A stretch of 64,000 nucleotides of DNA from Bacteroidota bacterium (GTDB lineage Bacteria; Bacteroidota; Bacteroidia; Bacteroidales; FEN-979), in contig JAPLDJ010000024.1 of the NCBI GenBank assembly GCA_026391805.1, forward strand, positions 234,014 to 298,013, in the 5' to 3' direction. Shown in pieces: positions 37,211 through 46,090 of this stretch (the stretch's first letter is position 1; each line of letters opens with the position of its first letter). The position numbers were made by a program, and so were the translations under genes. Below the pieces are notes generated by a model. It was not told where the DNA came from. It saw only the letters and a list, made by a program, of their open reading frames with translations, and searched no databases.

Positions 37211-37921
37211 TTAATTCATCTTCTTAAAGGTCATATACCATACAATCTGGTATACGTTCGGATCGGTTGGTTTGCTTGTGGTTGCTTCAGTTTTGGTTGC
37301 ATTAACCAGAACGTCGTCACCCGGACGCCAGTTGGCCGGTGTAAGCACATGCGCCTGATCAGCGGTTTGTAAAGCAACCAGGGTTCTTTTGATCTCATCC
37401 ATGTTTCTTCCGACTTCCATCGGATAGTAAAACAGGGCACGGACCTTATTGGAGGGATCGATGATGAATACACCCCTTACATCCCGGGTTGTATTCGTAT
37501 TTGTATGGATCATGCCATACTTTTTTGAGATCAGGTGGTCCTCGTCGGCAACAAGCGGAAATTTGAGCTTGACGGGTTCGCGGTCCTTGTATCTGATCGT
37601 CTCCATCGAAGCTATCCATTGATTGTGCTTGTCAAGCGCGTCTGTAGACAAAACAACAAGCTTCGTCCCAAGCTTGTTAAAATCATCCTGCAAGACACCC
37701 AGTTCGAGGATTTCGGAACTGCAGACGGGCGTAAAATCAGCGGGATGGCTGAACAATATTTTCCAGCTACCCGAATAATCACCGGGGAAATGAAGTTTTC
37801 CGTTGGTGGTCTCCGCGGTAAAGGAAGGAGCGACATCCCCGAGCTGGGGGGCAGTTCCCTGTGACCATACCTGGAAACAGGAAATAAAAAACATCGGAAG
37901 AATTATTATGAACTTTTTCAT
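37211..37921 (-). CDS. Exported 1-Cys (Prx6-type) peroxiredoxin
   Basis: The 236-residue protein reduces peroxides through a peroxidatic cysteine. It has an N-terminal signal peptide (MKKFIIILPMFFISCFQVWS, cleavage near SQG), the AhpC/TSA fold with active-site segment HPADFTPVCSSE (Cys67), conserved Arg in TTRDVRGVFIIDP and the Prx6-class C-terminal domain (PANWRPGDDVLVNA). No resolving Cys follows, which agrees with the 1-Cys class. Export is unusual, since most Prx6-type enzymes are cytoplasmic; the periplasm is the likely site. The Cys at residue 15 in the hydrophobic part of the signal could alternatively suggest a lipobox (FFISC), but the following sequence favours signal peptidase I. 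It has a -7 promoter element directly upstream. Confidence 0.9.
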   Translation of the reverse strand: MKKFIIILPMFFISCFQVWSQGTAPQLGDVAPSFTAETTNGKLHFPGDYSGSWKILFSHPADFTPVCSSEILELGVLQDDFNKLGTKLVVLSTDALDKHNQWIASMETIRYKDREPVKLKFPLVADEDHLISKKYGMIHTNTNTTRDVRGVFIIDPSNKVRALFYYPMEVGRNMDEIKRTLVALQTADQAHVLTPANWRPGDDVLVNATKTEATTSKPTDPNVYQIVWYMTFKKMN

Positions 37922-37949
37922 GGCTATTTTAATTTAGATTAATTATGAG

Positions 37950-37957
37950 CAAAGATA
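37950..37957 (-). promoter_or_regulatory. -7 element of the peroxiredoxin gene
   Basis: Minus-strand TATCTTTG (TAnnTTTG) 29 bases upstream of the ATG at 37921; the -33 region is T-rich but lacks a clean TTTG. Confidence 0.55.
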
Positions 37958-38079
37958 AAACGAAAATTGAGAAAAGGTTCGCCTGTTTGAAAAAAATATA
38001 GTGTTATTCGTGAAAATCAATCATTTACGATTTCATAATATATTACCGGGTCTCAATTCTGTTTTGGGGAAAATACCTT

Positions 38080-38087
38080 TACCTTTG
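38080..38087 (+). promoter_or_regulatory. -7 element of the esterase-like gene
   Basis: TACCTTTG 24 bases ahead of ATG 38111, with TTCTG 18 bases upstream of it; the predicted start leaves a very short leader. Confidence 0.5.
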
Positions 38088-38110
38088 TAAAAATATAAAC
38101 AGATGAGTGG

Positions 38111-39613
38111 ATGGTAAAAACGATATTCATGGTTTTGGCTGCGTTTCTGTTTTTCATAGGAATTGCCGGTTCGCAGAACTACAGGTATGTCAACACCATA
38201 TTCCCATCCGCCATGAAAACGACGGGGATTATTTACGGAACAGCAGCATTTCTGAATTCCCCTTTTATTAATGAATCCTCCACAACTACCGGGAACCTTG
38301 TACTGGATCTTTACCAGCCCCTGAATGACACCCTGACGAAACGCCCGGCAATCATTTTTGCGCATTCCGGCGGCTTTGTTACAGGAAGCCGCACGGTTGA
38401 CGACATGAAGGCGTTCTGCGATACGTTTGCCCGAAAAGGATATGTCACCGTTACCATTGATTACCGGCAGGGCCTTGAGATTGTTGATAATCCGGATCTG
38501 CATTATATACGCGCAGCGTATAGGGGAGTGCAGGACGGGCGGACAGCCGTGAGGTTTATCCATGCGAACGCGGCTGCATACGGAGTGGATCCCGACCGGG
38601 TTTATTTCAGCGGGAGCAGCGCCGGCTCCTTCATCGGCCTGAACAGTGTTTACATGGATACAAATGAATTACCTTCCTATGTCGGCCCTGTGACCTATAC
38701 GGCCTTCTCGGCTTCTTATTCCGGTCCCGGCCTGGGAGATCCCGATATCGGACCAAACCTTGGTTACAGTGGCACGGCCGACGGCGTGATGGCCTGCTGG
38801 GGAGGCGTTGGCGATACACTGACCATCGGTACAAACAATCCCACACCTGTCTTTCTGATACACGGTACAGCCGATCAGACGGTTCCTTTCAATTCCGGTC
38901 CGCCGTTTGGGTACGGTGCTCTTTCCGATGTCTTTGGCAGTCATCCCATCAGCATGCGCCTGGCGGACATCGGCATTCCGGCAAAGGAAACTTATTTCGT
39001 GGCCGGACAGGATCATGAATTTTACGGGACAAGCAACGGGACCTGGGTAAACGGAACCGGGGGAAATGCATACTGGGATACCATTGTACGGAAAGCCACC
39101 CGATTTTTCTGGCAGCTGCATAAGCCAACGGCTGCATATTCTTACACGGGGACCGGACTAACGGCTGACTTCACTGATCTGAGCCAGGAGGCGACCTCAT
39201 GGCAGTGGAATTTCGGCGACGGCGGCTCCGGAACAGATCAAAACCCGGTTCATACCTATGCGGCACCGGGTACTTACAATGTAAGGCTTTATGCCGGAAA
39301 CGACATTCAGAGCTGGGATACCATCACCCATGCAGTGATCGTCCCTTATGCGGCAGGTATCACGGAAACCATTGGCGCTTCTGTTCGCCTGTATCCTGTT
39401 CCTGCCTCAGCATATGTAACCATTCTTTCGGATCATCAATTGAATCCGGCCGGTATCGGGATTTACAAACTTAGCGGGGAGCTTATGGCTCCGAAAATGC
39501 ATCAGGACGGAAACAAAGTTACGATTGAACTGTCGGGATGGGCAAAGGGGATCTATCTTATCATGATACATTCAGACAGCGGGATACTGCACAGGAAACT
39601 CGTTGTGGATTAA
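38111..39613 (+). CDS. Exported alpha/beta-hydrolase (esterase-like) with PKD and T9SS type A domains
   Basis: A 500-residue protein with a signal peptide (about 1-21, ending AGSQ), an alpha/beta hydrolase of the carboxylesterase/BD-FAE type (about 45-335) with oxyanion segment AIIFAHSGGFVTGSR, nucleophile elbow YFSGSSAGSFIG, candidate acid HGTADQTVP and candidate His in AGQDHEFYG. A PKD domain follows (about 345-425; WQWNFGDGGSGTDQNPVHTY) and a C-terminal T9SS type A sorting domain (RLYPVPASAYVTILSD onward, about 430-500). It is therefore likely a secreted or surface-bound esterase, perhaps acting on acetylated or feruloylated polysaccharide; substrate is not determined by the sequence. Single gene. 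Confidence 0.85.
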   Translation: MVKTIFMVLAAFLFFIGIAGSQNYRYVNTIFPSAMKTTGIIYGTAAFLNSPFINESSTTTGNLVLDLYQPLNDTLTKRPAIIFAHSGGFVTGSRTVDDMKAFCDTFARKGYVTVTIDYRQGLEIVDNPDLHYIRAAYRGVQDGRTAVRFIHANAAAYGVDPDRVYFSGSSAGSFIGLNSVYMDTNELPSYVGPVTYTAFSASYSGPGLGDPDIGPNLGYSGTADGVMACWGGVGDTLTIGTNNPTPVFLIHGTADQTVPFNSGPPFGYGALSDVFGSHPISMRLADIGIPAKETYFVAGQDHEFYGTSNGTWVNGTGGNAYWDTIVRKATRFFWQLHKPTAAYSYTGTGLTADFTDLSQEATSWQWNFGDGGSGTDQNPVHTYAAPGTYNVRLYAGNDIQSWDTITHAVIVPYAAGITETIGASVRLYPVPASAYVTILSDHQLNPAGIGIYKLSGELMAPKMHQDGNKVTIELSGWAKGIYLIMIHSDSGILHRKLVVD

Positions 39614-39746
39614 TCGAAATACGAATCAATCTCTGAATTCCCGGTACAATGCAGATTCATATTGATTCAGGACATTCAGGAACAACATTCGTGCGGTTTC
39701 ATTATTCTTCTATTCAGATGTTTATATTCAAATAAAAGGATACCCA

Positions 39747-40151
39747 ATGATTGATTGGATAAAAGATTACATCGGACTTAAAAACGTAGTAATACTGATT
39801 ACAGTTGTTTTTGTTATTGGAGGATTGATCTTTGGTCCTTCATTGTATAAAAAGGTAACAGGTATCAAATATGAAGGAATTGCGAAAGCAACAGTTACAA
39901 ATATCGTTGCGAAAAAATCAGTTGCTCAACATATTAACGGAACAAATGAACTATTAACAGGGTATGATATTACCTACGTTTACAACAATCAGAATAAAAA
40001 GTATTCTAATACTGAATTCGTAAAGCCCGAAGAAAATATAAAACGATTATTCGATAAAATTGCTTCTGGCGAGACTTGCTTTATTGAAGTAAAATACGCT
40101 CTTGATAACCCTTCTGAAAGTATGATTTCAAATCTGAATCTGAATAAATAA
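39747..40151 (+). CDS. Membrane-anchored protein of unknown function (DUF3592-like)
   Basis: A 134-residue protein with one N-terminal membrane segment (NVVILITVVFVIGGLIFGPS, about 13-32) and a beta-rich exposed domain whose pattern (KATVTNIVAKKS...LLTGYDITYVYNNQNKKYSN...CFIEVKYALDNPSESMI) recalls DUF3592, a small SH3-like domain with a terminal 'V.Y.P.NP..S.' motif. The role of this family is unknown. It is followed 18 bases later by another small gene on the same strand. Confidence 0.6.
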   Translation: MIDWIKDYIGLKNVVILITVVFVIGGLIFGPSLYKKVTGIKYEGIAKATVTNIVAKKSVAQHINGTNELLTGYDITYVYNNQNKKYSNTEFVKPEENIKRLFDKIASGETCFIEVKYALDNPSESMISNLNLNK

Positions 40152-40169
40152 ACCTCACAAACGTGATTT

Positions 40170-40580
40170 ATGGAGCAGAAAGATTATTTAATGAGGGAAA
40201 TCGAAAAAATCGGGGTGCTGTTGTGGGCTATCATAGATAGTCTTATAAATAACAAGGAGAACTTGTCATTAACAGTAGAGACCCATTTCGAAAAGACAAA
40301 AGAAATTCTGTTGAATGAAATCGGGTTTGATTTAGATGAGTTTTTAACCTTCGAAGAAACGGCTTCCGATGTATATCTGCTTCAATTTAAGGGGATGAAT
40401 TCCGGGAATATTGAATTATTGGCTGAAGTCCTGGCTCAATTTGGCAGAAATGAGCAATCAGAAAATAAAAGATTATTTTTTAAAAAAGCATTGCAGCTTT
40501 ATGCATTGTGCGAAAGGAGAGACAAGACTTTCTCCTTTGATCGGGAGAGGAAAATAAATGAACTGAAAAACTCGCTGTAA
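40170..40580 (+). CDS. Small helical cytoplasmic protein, unknown function
   Basis: A 136-residue protein starting MEQKDYLMREIEKIGVLLWA, with no signal peptide or membrane segment and a pattern of amphipathic helices throughout (ending RRDKTFSFDRERKINELKNS). Proteins starting 'KQKDYILREIEKIG' are found in Bacteroidota, without known function. It lies 18 bases after the DUF3592-like gene, so the two are probably co-transcribed. Confidence 0.6.
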   Translation: MEQKDYLMREIEKIGVLLWAIIDSLINNKENLSLTVETHFEKTKEILLNEIGFDLDEFLTFEETASDVYLLQFKGMNSGNIELLAEVLAQFGRNEQSENKRLFFKKALQLYALCERRDKTFSFDRERKINELKNSL

Positions 40581-40739
40581 TAAGCCTGTAAACCCAATGC
40601 AGTCAACGGTTGTCATTTCAGGATGGTTTTACCGGCACGTGGTTTACACGCCACACATTAACAGATAGCAGATAACAATTTTTTACTTTTCGTTGTTAGT
40701 TGTTCACTGCAATATCATTCTGTGTAAGTTTACAAAATT

Positions 40740-41636
40740 ATGAGACCGTTAAAGTTTCTTTCCTGGTTTGATAAAAATACGATTGATTACAGCACGGGAT
40801 GCAGGATGCCGGCTGATGTATGGGCAGATTTCAACCGTACCCGGGTCTTTAAGGATACCCGTTTAAGAAAATATGCAGCTCCTTTTCCGCCGGTTGAACT
40901 GATGCAGATAACTTCAGGACTGACCGATGTTTCAGATTTTGCATCACATGGCGCTGATTTCTGGATGGCCTTGTCCGAAGCATCTCCTAAACCTTTGAGT
41001 GAATACGACAGCATTTTGGACTTTGGATGCGGTTGCGGCAGGCTTGCCCGAATGTTTAAAGGATATACAGGTTATCTGGCCGGCTGTGATATTGATCACA
41101 GGCTTGTTTCCTGGTGTTCGAAGGCACTGAAGTACATGGATGTAAAACTTTCATCCGTCAAACCGCCGATTCCATTCAATGATAATACGTTCTGGGCCAT
41201 TATATCCATTTCAATATTCAGCCATCTTACCGAAAGCAGCCAGGATCAGTTCCTCCAGGAGCTGAACCGGGTCTGCAGGCCGGGAGGACGGCTGTTTTTA
41301 ACGATTCACGGGAAGCGTGCATTGGAACGCGCTGTATCAGAACCCCGCATTAAGGAAATGCTGGGGGTTGATGAAGAACTGTTCCAGGCAGCAAGTAAAA
41401 AATTTGCCGGCGGACAACATGGATTCATATTGCAGCAGGGACATCTGACAATAACCGGGGCGAATAAAGTGTCAGAGAAAGAGATCCTGACAGAACCTTA
41501 TGATTATGGTATAACTTTTATTCCTGAGTTTTATTTGCATAACCATTGGACACAATGGTTTAACATAATTGACCATCGCGTTGGTGCGATACATGATTTT
41601 CAGGATATCGTTGTTCTGGAACCAAAAAAAGTCTGA
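40740..41636 (+). CDS. Class I SAM-dependent methyltransferase
   Basis: The 298-residue protein has Rossmann motif I SILDFGCGCGRLARMF (about 91-106), an acidic strand-2 end (LAGCDIDHRLV), motif IV IPFNDNTFWAIISISIFSHL and post-motif GRLFLTIHG. The short N-terminal extension is ill-defined. Substrate is unknown; it resembles methyltransferases from glycan biosynthesis gene clusters and lies just beyond the far end of the minus-strand polysaccharide cluster, on the opposite strand and convergent to it. Confidence 0.85.
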   Translation: MRPLKFLSWFDKNTIDYSTGCRMPADVWADFNRTRVFKDTRLRKYAAPFPPVELMQITSGLTDVSDFASHGADFWMALSEASPKPLSEYDSILDFGCGCGRLARMFKGYTGYLAGCDIDHRLVSWCSKALKYMDVKLSSVKPPIPFNDNTFWAIISISIFSHLTESSQDQFLQELNRVCRPGGRLFLTIHGKRALERAVSEPRIKEMLGVDEELFQAASKKFAGGQHGFILQQGHLTITGANKVSEKEILTEPYDYGITFIPEFYLHNHWTQWFNIIDHRVGAIHDFQDIVVLEPKKV

Positions 41637-41740
41637 GGCCTGAGGTCTGAAGTCTGATGTGTGAAATCTGTTCCATTCCCGCATTGAGAGGTTGTCTCCC
41701 ACCGCATCACCTTTCCTTAGATGCTGATAGCCTGAATATT
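41637..41740. repeat. AGTCTGA low-complexity tract between convergent genes
   Basis: GGCCTGAGGTCTGAAGTCTG directly follows the methyltransferase stop codon; same family as the tracts near 16200, 30730 and 34015 but in the opposite orientation. Confidence 0.5.
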
Positions 41741-43984
41741 TTATTTCGGTTTTTGCAGTTTTAATTTCTGGTAAGCGACCTCTCGATTATTAACGGCTGC
41801 TGTAAAATCCGGGTCAATCTTCAATGCATTTGTAAAGTCATCGATCGCCAGTTCCATCTTTCCCATTTTTCCATAGTTCAGGCCACGGTTATAATAACCC
41901 AGCGCATTATCCGGGTCCAGTTCAATTACATGCGTATAGTCGGCAATGGCCTTGTCCCTCTGGCCAAGGTTTGAGTAGATGACGCCCCGGTGGAACCAGG
42001 CTTCTGTATTTTTGGGGTCAATTTCAATTGCTTTGGAATAATCCGCCAGCGCTTTGTCCGAGACTCCGGATTTCAGGTAAACAGATCCGCGGTTGACATA
42101 ACCTTTTACAAAATCCGGGTTGATCTCAATGGCCCTGGAATAATCGGCTATGGCCTTGTCGGTTTGGTTAAGCTTGTCGTAAATAGCGCCCCGGTTTGAG
42201 ATGGCTGTGTAATTATCAGGATGTAAGGATATGGCTGTATTAATGTCAGCAATCGCTTTGTCCAGCTGTCCGGTTTGCAGGAAAGATGCACTGCGGTCGG
42301 AATATGCATCTGCATTTCCCGCATCAAGTTCTATCGCCCGGGTAAAATCATCAATGGCCTTTTCCCGTTCACCCAGGGTAAAATAACAGATCCCACGGTT
42401 GCTGTATGCAGTGCTGTAACGCGGGTCGATTTCAATCGCCTTCGTATAATCCGCAATTGCTTTATCGAAAAGTTCGAGTTTCTTGTACGCAAAACCCCGG
42501 CTGATCAGCGTGATCGGGAAACTGGGGTCAATCTGCAGAGACCTGGAATAATCTTCGATGGCCATGTCCCATTGCTCACGGTTCGCGTACGCAAGCCCGC
42601 GGTTGGTGATCGCACGGGGCTTGCCCGGGGATTTTGAAACAACATCGTTCCACAGGGAAAGATCATCCTTCCATACTTTATTCCTTTCATACGCCAGGTA
42701 AGAACAGGATCCTGCCATAATGAACAGGATACCCATTGCACCCCATTTGTATTTATCCCCAAATAAAAAGTACAGGGCAGCGATGATGACAAGGAAAAAA
42801 CCAATGGAAGGGAGGTAGGTGCGGTGTTCGACGATCACATCATTAATAGGAATGATGCTAGATTCTACCGACAGGGTAATAAAGAACCAGAATATGCCGA
42901 AAGAGATGATCCGCTGTTTTTTAAAAAGGAATACAGCCACCGTAATCAACGACGCAAGAAAAAGGAAGCTTAAAAGCGTGCGGATCTGAAAAAAACTGGT
43001 CGAGACAGGGAAATCATAATCCAGGTTCAGGTTTACAGGAAGGAACAGCAGCTGCAAGTATTTTACGATGACACTGAGTTGTGTGAGGAAATAATAATAC
43101 GGTGTCAGGGCGGATTCCGGATGTCCTGCCGGAATGATCGGCTTGAAAATGCTTAAGGAGTACCTTAGCGGGATAATCAGGATTATTCCCAGGAACACCA
43201 GGATTAACAGAATAACGCGATAGTCCCTGAAATTTATGGAAAGTTTTCGGATACGGATAAAGAAAAATTCAACGAGAAGGAGGACGAATGGCAGTGTGAA
43301 AGCATTTTCTTTCGTACGCATGGCCAGCATGGCAGAAATAAATGATCCGGCAAAGAGCAGGATCCGGACGATCATTCCTTTTTCTGAAAGCCGGGCTTTC
43401 ACATAAAGCACGAGAGAAAAGAGATAGAACAGTGCGACCAGGGAGGTCATCCGCTGGACAATATAGGTCACGGATTGTGTGGCCAGGGGGTGAGAAACGA
43501 ATAATAGAGCGGTTGCAAAAGCCAGAAGCTTCTTATGTGTGGCGATCTTCTGATCTTTAATGACAGGGGAGGAAAAGATCAGCAACGTGAGCCACCACAC
43601 CAGGAGAGCATTGATGAGATGGATGGCCAAATTGACAAGATGCCAGTACCTTACATCAAACTGGTTGAAATGATAATTAATGGCAAAGGAGAGAAAGGCC
43701 ACAGGACGGTTCGGGCTGGAATTCCAGATGGTGCTGAAATCCGCAAGGTTGCGGATCTTGACATTATTGATAATTTGGTACAAATCATCAAACTGGAAGG
43801 AACACTGAAAAGAATTGGAATAGATGATGATCCCCAGGAGAAGGATGATGAATATTCCCAAAAGGTTTGGAAAGCCTTTTTTATTGTCTTTCAGAACTGG
43901 TGCGTGAGATTTCTCTGGCAGGTGACCTTTCTCCGGAGGATGCTTTTTTTGATGATCCCTCTTCCTGGATTTTTCTGTTTTCAC
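41741..43984 (-). CDS. TMTC-like polytopic glycosyltransferase (GT-C fold) with TPR repeats
   Basis: The 747-residue protein has a basic/Pro-rich N-terminus, 10-11 predicted membrane segments (about 40-440), and at least eight 34-residue TPR units (about 460-740; each around NRG-AY...KAIADYTKAIEIDP). The first external loop carries the pair Asp66-Asp67 (QFDDLYQI), the place of the catalytic acidic residues of GT-C enzymes, and RPVAFLSFAINYHFN follows as in O-mannosyltransferase-like TMTC proteins. It would use a lipid-linked sugar donor to glycosylate proteins or lipid intermediates, with TPRs outside the membrane. It lies last in the minus-strand glycan cluster, 48 bases after a GT2 gene. 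Activity is inferred. Confidence 0.75.
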   Translation of the reverse strand: MKTEKSRKRDHQKKHPPEKGHLPEKSHAPVLKDNKKGFPNLLGIFIILLLGIIIYSNSFQCSFQFDDLYQIINNVKIRNLADFSTIWNSSPNRPVAFLSFAINYHFNQFDVRYWHLVNLAIHLINALLVWWLTLLIFSSPVIKDQKIATHKKLLAFATALLFVSHPLATQSVTYIVQRMTSLVALFYLFSLVLYVKARLSEKGMIVRILLFAGSFISAMLAMRTKENAFTLPFVLLLVEFFFIRIRKLSINFRDYRVILLILVFLGIILIIPLRYSLSIFKPIIPAGHPESALTPYYYFLTQLSVIVKYLQLLFLPVNLNLDYDFPVSTSFFQIRTLLSFLFLASLITVAVFLFKKQRIISFGIFWFFITLSVESSIIPINDVIVEHRTYLPSIGFFLVIIAALYFLFGDKYKWGAMGILFIMAGSCSYLAYERNKVWKDDLSLWNDVVSKSPGKPRAITNRGLAYANREQWDMAIEDYSRSLQIDPSFPITLISRGFAYKKLELFDKAIADYTKAIEIDPRYSTAYSNRGICYFTLGEREKAIDDFTRAIELDAGNADAYSDRSASFLQTGQLDKAIADINTAISLHPDNYTAISNRGAIYDKLNQTDKAIADYSRAIEINPDFVKGYVNRGSVYLKSGVSDKALADYSKAIEIDPKNTEAWFHRGVIYSNLGQRDKAIADYTHVIELDPDNALGYYNRGLNYGKMGKMELAIDDFTNALKIDPDFTAAVNNREVAYQKLKLQKPK

Positions 43985-44032
43985 GCTATAAAAGTAGTAA
44001 ATTTTGAGTCCGGACTTTAATGAAATACCAGT

Positions 44033-44878
44033 CTATTTCTTTTTCTTTATCCGAAGACAGATGACCAAAAGTAATCGCCAAGGAACGACCAACAGCAACA
44101 GGAACGGGTAATTCAGAAGATAGAACCGTCGCAGGCTTTTAAAGATCTGGCCCTGGAGATCTTTGTTACTTGTTCCTCCGACTTCATGGACAAAAAGGGA
44201 GCGGGGACTGTCCTCCAGGATATAGGCGTTCCTGCGCAGAATTTTCGAATATTGTGTGTCGTCAAAATAGAGGAAAAACGATTCATCCATCAATGGTGCA
44301 TCGATGGTGGTGAAAAGACAAGACCCGACAATGTATTTAAACGAAGGGAAAAAAGGCGAAGCGAAGGTAATGCCTGACAGAAGATGCAGGTAATGAAATC
44401 CTTTATGATGAACTTTGCCGTCTTCCCCGAGTTCGGTTGCCCCGAGGGCGATCTTTGCCGTTCCGTTACTGTCGCGAAGCTGTTCATATCGTTTGACGGT
44501 CTCTTCCAGGAAATTCTCTTTCAGCACAACATCATTGTTGATGATCAAAAGATAACTGAACATCATCAGCGATTTTGCCAGCCTGATCCCGGTGTTGTTG
44601 CCGTATGAGTAGCCTCCGTTCCTGCCCGACTTCACAATGAGAACTTCACCTTGATCCGGCTGCTTCTTCGTGAGTTCGTCACCCGGGTTGGCAAACCTGA
44701 ACGGCACCTGTTCTTTTCCAAGGAATTCCTGAATTACATCCAGGGAATCATCCGTGGAGTCGTTGTCGATGATGATCATCCGGTAGTCCTGCAGGGTCTG
44801 GCCGAGAATGCCCGATATGCACCGGGTGGTCTTCAAGCCGTTGTTATAATTCAGGATGCAGATGCAGGTTGTGCTCAT
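44033..44878 (-). CDS. Family 2 glycosyltransferase
   Basis: A 281-residue GT-A enzyme: nucleotide-binding start CICILNYNNGLKTTRCISGI, acidic pair (MIIIDNDSTDDS), LLIINNDVVLKENFLEETVK as the DxD-equivalent (NND) and a C-terminal hydrophobic helix (YPFLLLLVVPWRLLLVIC, about 258-275), indicating membrane attachment. It resembles rhamnosyl/GlcNAc-type transferases used in O-antigen or capsule assembly. Its start overlaps the end of the preceding GT4 gene by four bases (ATGA), so they are translated as a coupled pair. Confidence 0.9.
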   Translation of the reverse strand: MSTTCICILNYNNGLKTTRCISGILGQTLQDYRMIIIDNDSTDDSLDVIQEFLGKEQVPFRFANPGDELTKKQPDQGEVLIVKSGRNGGYSYGNNTGIRLAKSLMMFSYLLIINNDVVLKENFLEETVKRYEQLRDSNGTAKIALGATELGEDGKVHHKGFHYLHLLSGITFASPFFPSFKYIVGSCLFTTIDAPLMDESFFLYFDDTQYSKILRRNAYILEDSPRSLFVHEVGGTSNKDLQGQIFKSLRRFYLLNYPFLLLLVVPWRLLLVICLRIKKKK

Positions 44879-45945
44879 ACGATTGTGCTGATGATTGAAG
44901 CCAGTTTACTTGCCGAACCTACCCAGCTGTAAAGTTTCGCCCGTTCATGACCCCTGCGGATAAGCTCTTTCCTGTACTGCTCATCCCCCAGAACATGCAA
45001 AATTCCTTTGCAGATGCTGCCGGGATCCATCGGATCAACATAATGCGCGGCATCACCGAAGATTTCCCTGAAAACAGGTATGTCGGATAGGATCACAGGA
45101 CATCCAAGCGACATTGCTTCCAGCGGGGGCAGGCCGAAACCTTCATAAAGCGAAGGATAAACAAAAAAGTGGGCATTTTGATACAGAGAGGAGAGTTCAT
45201 CATCCGTCACATAACCGGTAGAATGGGCAAGAATCTCTTCTGTTATTTTTATATTGAAGATCGGGTCACTCTTTCCTGCAAGCACAAGCCTGAATTCCTT
45301 TTCAATTCCGGCCATTTTATAGGCTGCAACAAGCCCTGCAAGGTTCTTCCTCGGGTCCAGTGAGGCGACAGAGAGGATGTACTTTCCCTTTTCGGCAGTT
45401 TCCTTTGCAGGCATTCTTTGAAGGGCGCCGGAAACGGCATTGTGGATGATCGCGATCTTTTCCCGTGTAATGCCGGTCAGCCGTAAGATTTCATTTTTCG
45501 AAAATTCGCTGACAGTGATCACTTTTTTTGAAAGGTGTAACGCAACAGGCGTGACAAGCCTGTAGTAGAGCCGGTAGCTTTTTTTGTACCATGACGGCTT
45601 AACGTAAAAGGAGAGATCGTGAACGGTTACGATGCGGTTCGTATAGAACACCGGGCCCGGGCTGCCGAAGTTAATGAGCAGCGGGTTCTTATGCGTCCGC
45701 AGGAAGACCGGGAGATCAACCTGTTCCCACAGGATGCCTGAAAAGATCCCGAAACGGATGATCCTGCAATTCAGCGTGTATTCGTTCCGGATCTTTTTGG
45801 GCGCAAGGATGATTACTTCGGTTCCTCCGGCGATGAGTGCCTTGCACATCTCATAGGAGAAACGCTGAATACCCGTAGTCTCCTGGGTAAGGAAGCGGCC
45901 ATTGACAAAGATGGGCTTACTCAATTCAGGGATCTTTTTTATCAC
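44875..45945 (-). CDS. Family 4 glycosyltransferase
   Basis: A 356-residue GT-B enzyme starting at GTG 45945. N-terminal acceptor domain, then VITVSEFSKNEILRLTGI (about 138-155), a donor domain with KYILSVASLDPRKNLAGLV, and the E-x7-E motif YEGFGLPPLEAMSLGCPVI (about 265-283). Related enzymes are mannosyl- or other hexosyltransferases in surface glycan synthesis. The start overlaps the 54-residue microprotein by 20 bases, in a different frame. Confidence 0.9.
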   Translation of the reverse strand: MIKKIPELSKPIFVNGRFLTQETTGIQRFSYEMCKALIAGGTEVIILAPKKIRNEYTLNCRIIRFGIFSGILWEQVDLPVFLRTHKNPLLINFGSPGPVFYTNRIVTVHDLSFYVKPSWYKKSYRLYYRLVTPVALHLSKKVITVSEFSKNEILRLTGITREKIAIIHNAVSGALQRMPAKETAEKGKYILSVASLDPRKNLAGLVAAYKMAGIEKEFRLVLAGKSDPIFNIKITEEILAHSTGYVTDDELSSLYQNAHFFVYPSLYEGFGLPPLEAMSLGCPVILSDIPVFREIFGDAAHYVDPMDPGSICKGILHVLGDEQYRKELIRRGHERAKLYSWVGSASKLASIISTIV

Positions 45946-46090
45946 CTTTTTTTATTCCGAAAAACCGAAGCACACTGCGCCATCCGAATTTAATGAACAC
46001 GGTTACTCCTGCAACGGCGGCGACAATGGCCTGAAGGATGATACTTCCCGTGCCGGGATCGATGTAAAGCAGAATGTTGTTAATTATCAT
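45926..46090 (-). CDS. 54-residue LYIDPGTGS membrane microprotein
   Basis: Translation from ATG 46090 to TGA 45926 gives 54 residues: a hydrophobic core starting NNILLYIDPGTGSIILQAIV, continuing through VAGVTVFIKFGWRSVLRFFG, then a Lys/Asp tail. The LYIDPGTGS signature followed by one membrane helix and a basic segment recurs in small proteins inside glycan clusters of many phyla; I know of no described role. Its ATG abuts the stop of the preceding methyltransferase (TAAATG), and its 3' end overlaps the GT4 gene, so it is translationally coupled on both sides. It is too short for most gene callers. A role as an inner-membrane partner of a glycosyltransferase or exporter is inference. Confidence 0.75.
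   Translation of the reverse strand: MIINNILLYIDPGTGSIILQAIVAAVAGVTVFIKFGWRSVLRFFGIKKGDKKDP

Noticed and set aside
38033-38563. 176-codon minus-strand ORF at the peroxiredoxin/esterase border
   Set aside because: Overlaps the N-terminal part of the esterase-like gene, whose signal peptide and hydrolase motifs are clear; no domain in the antisense product.
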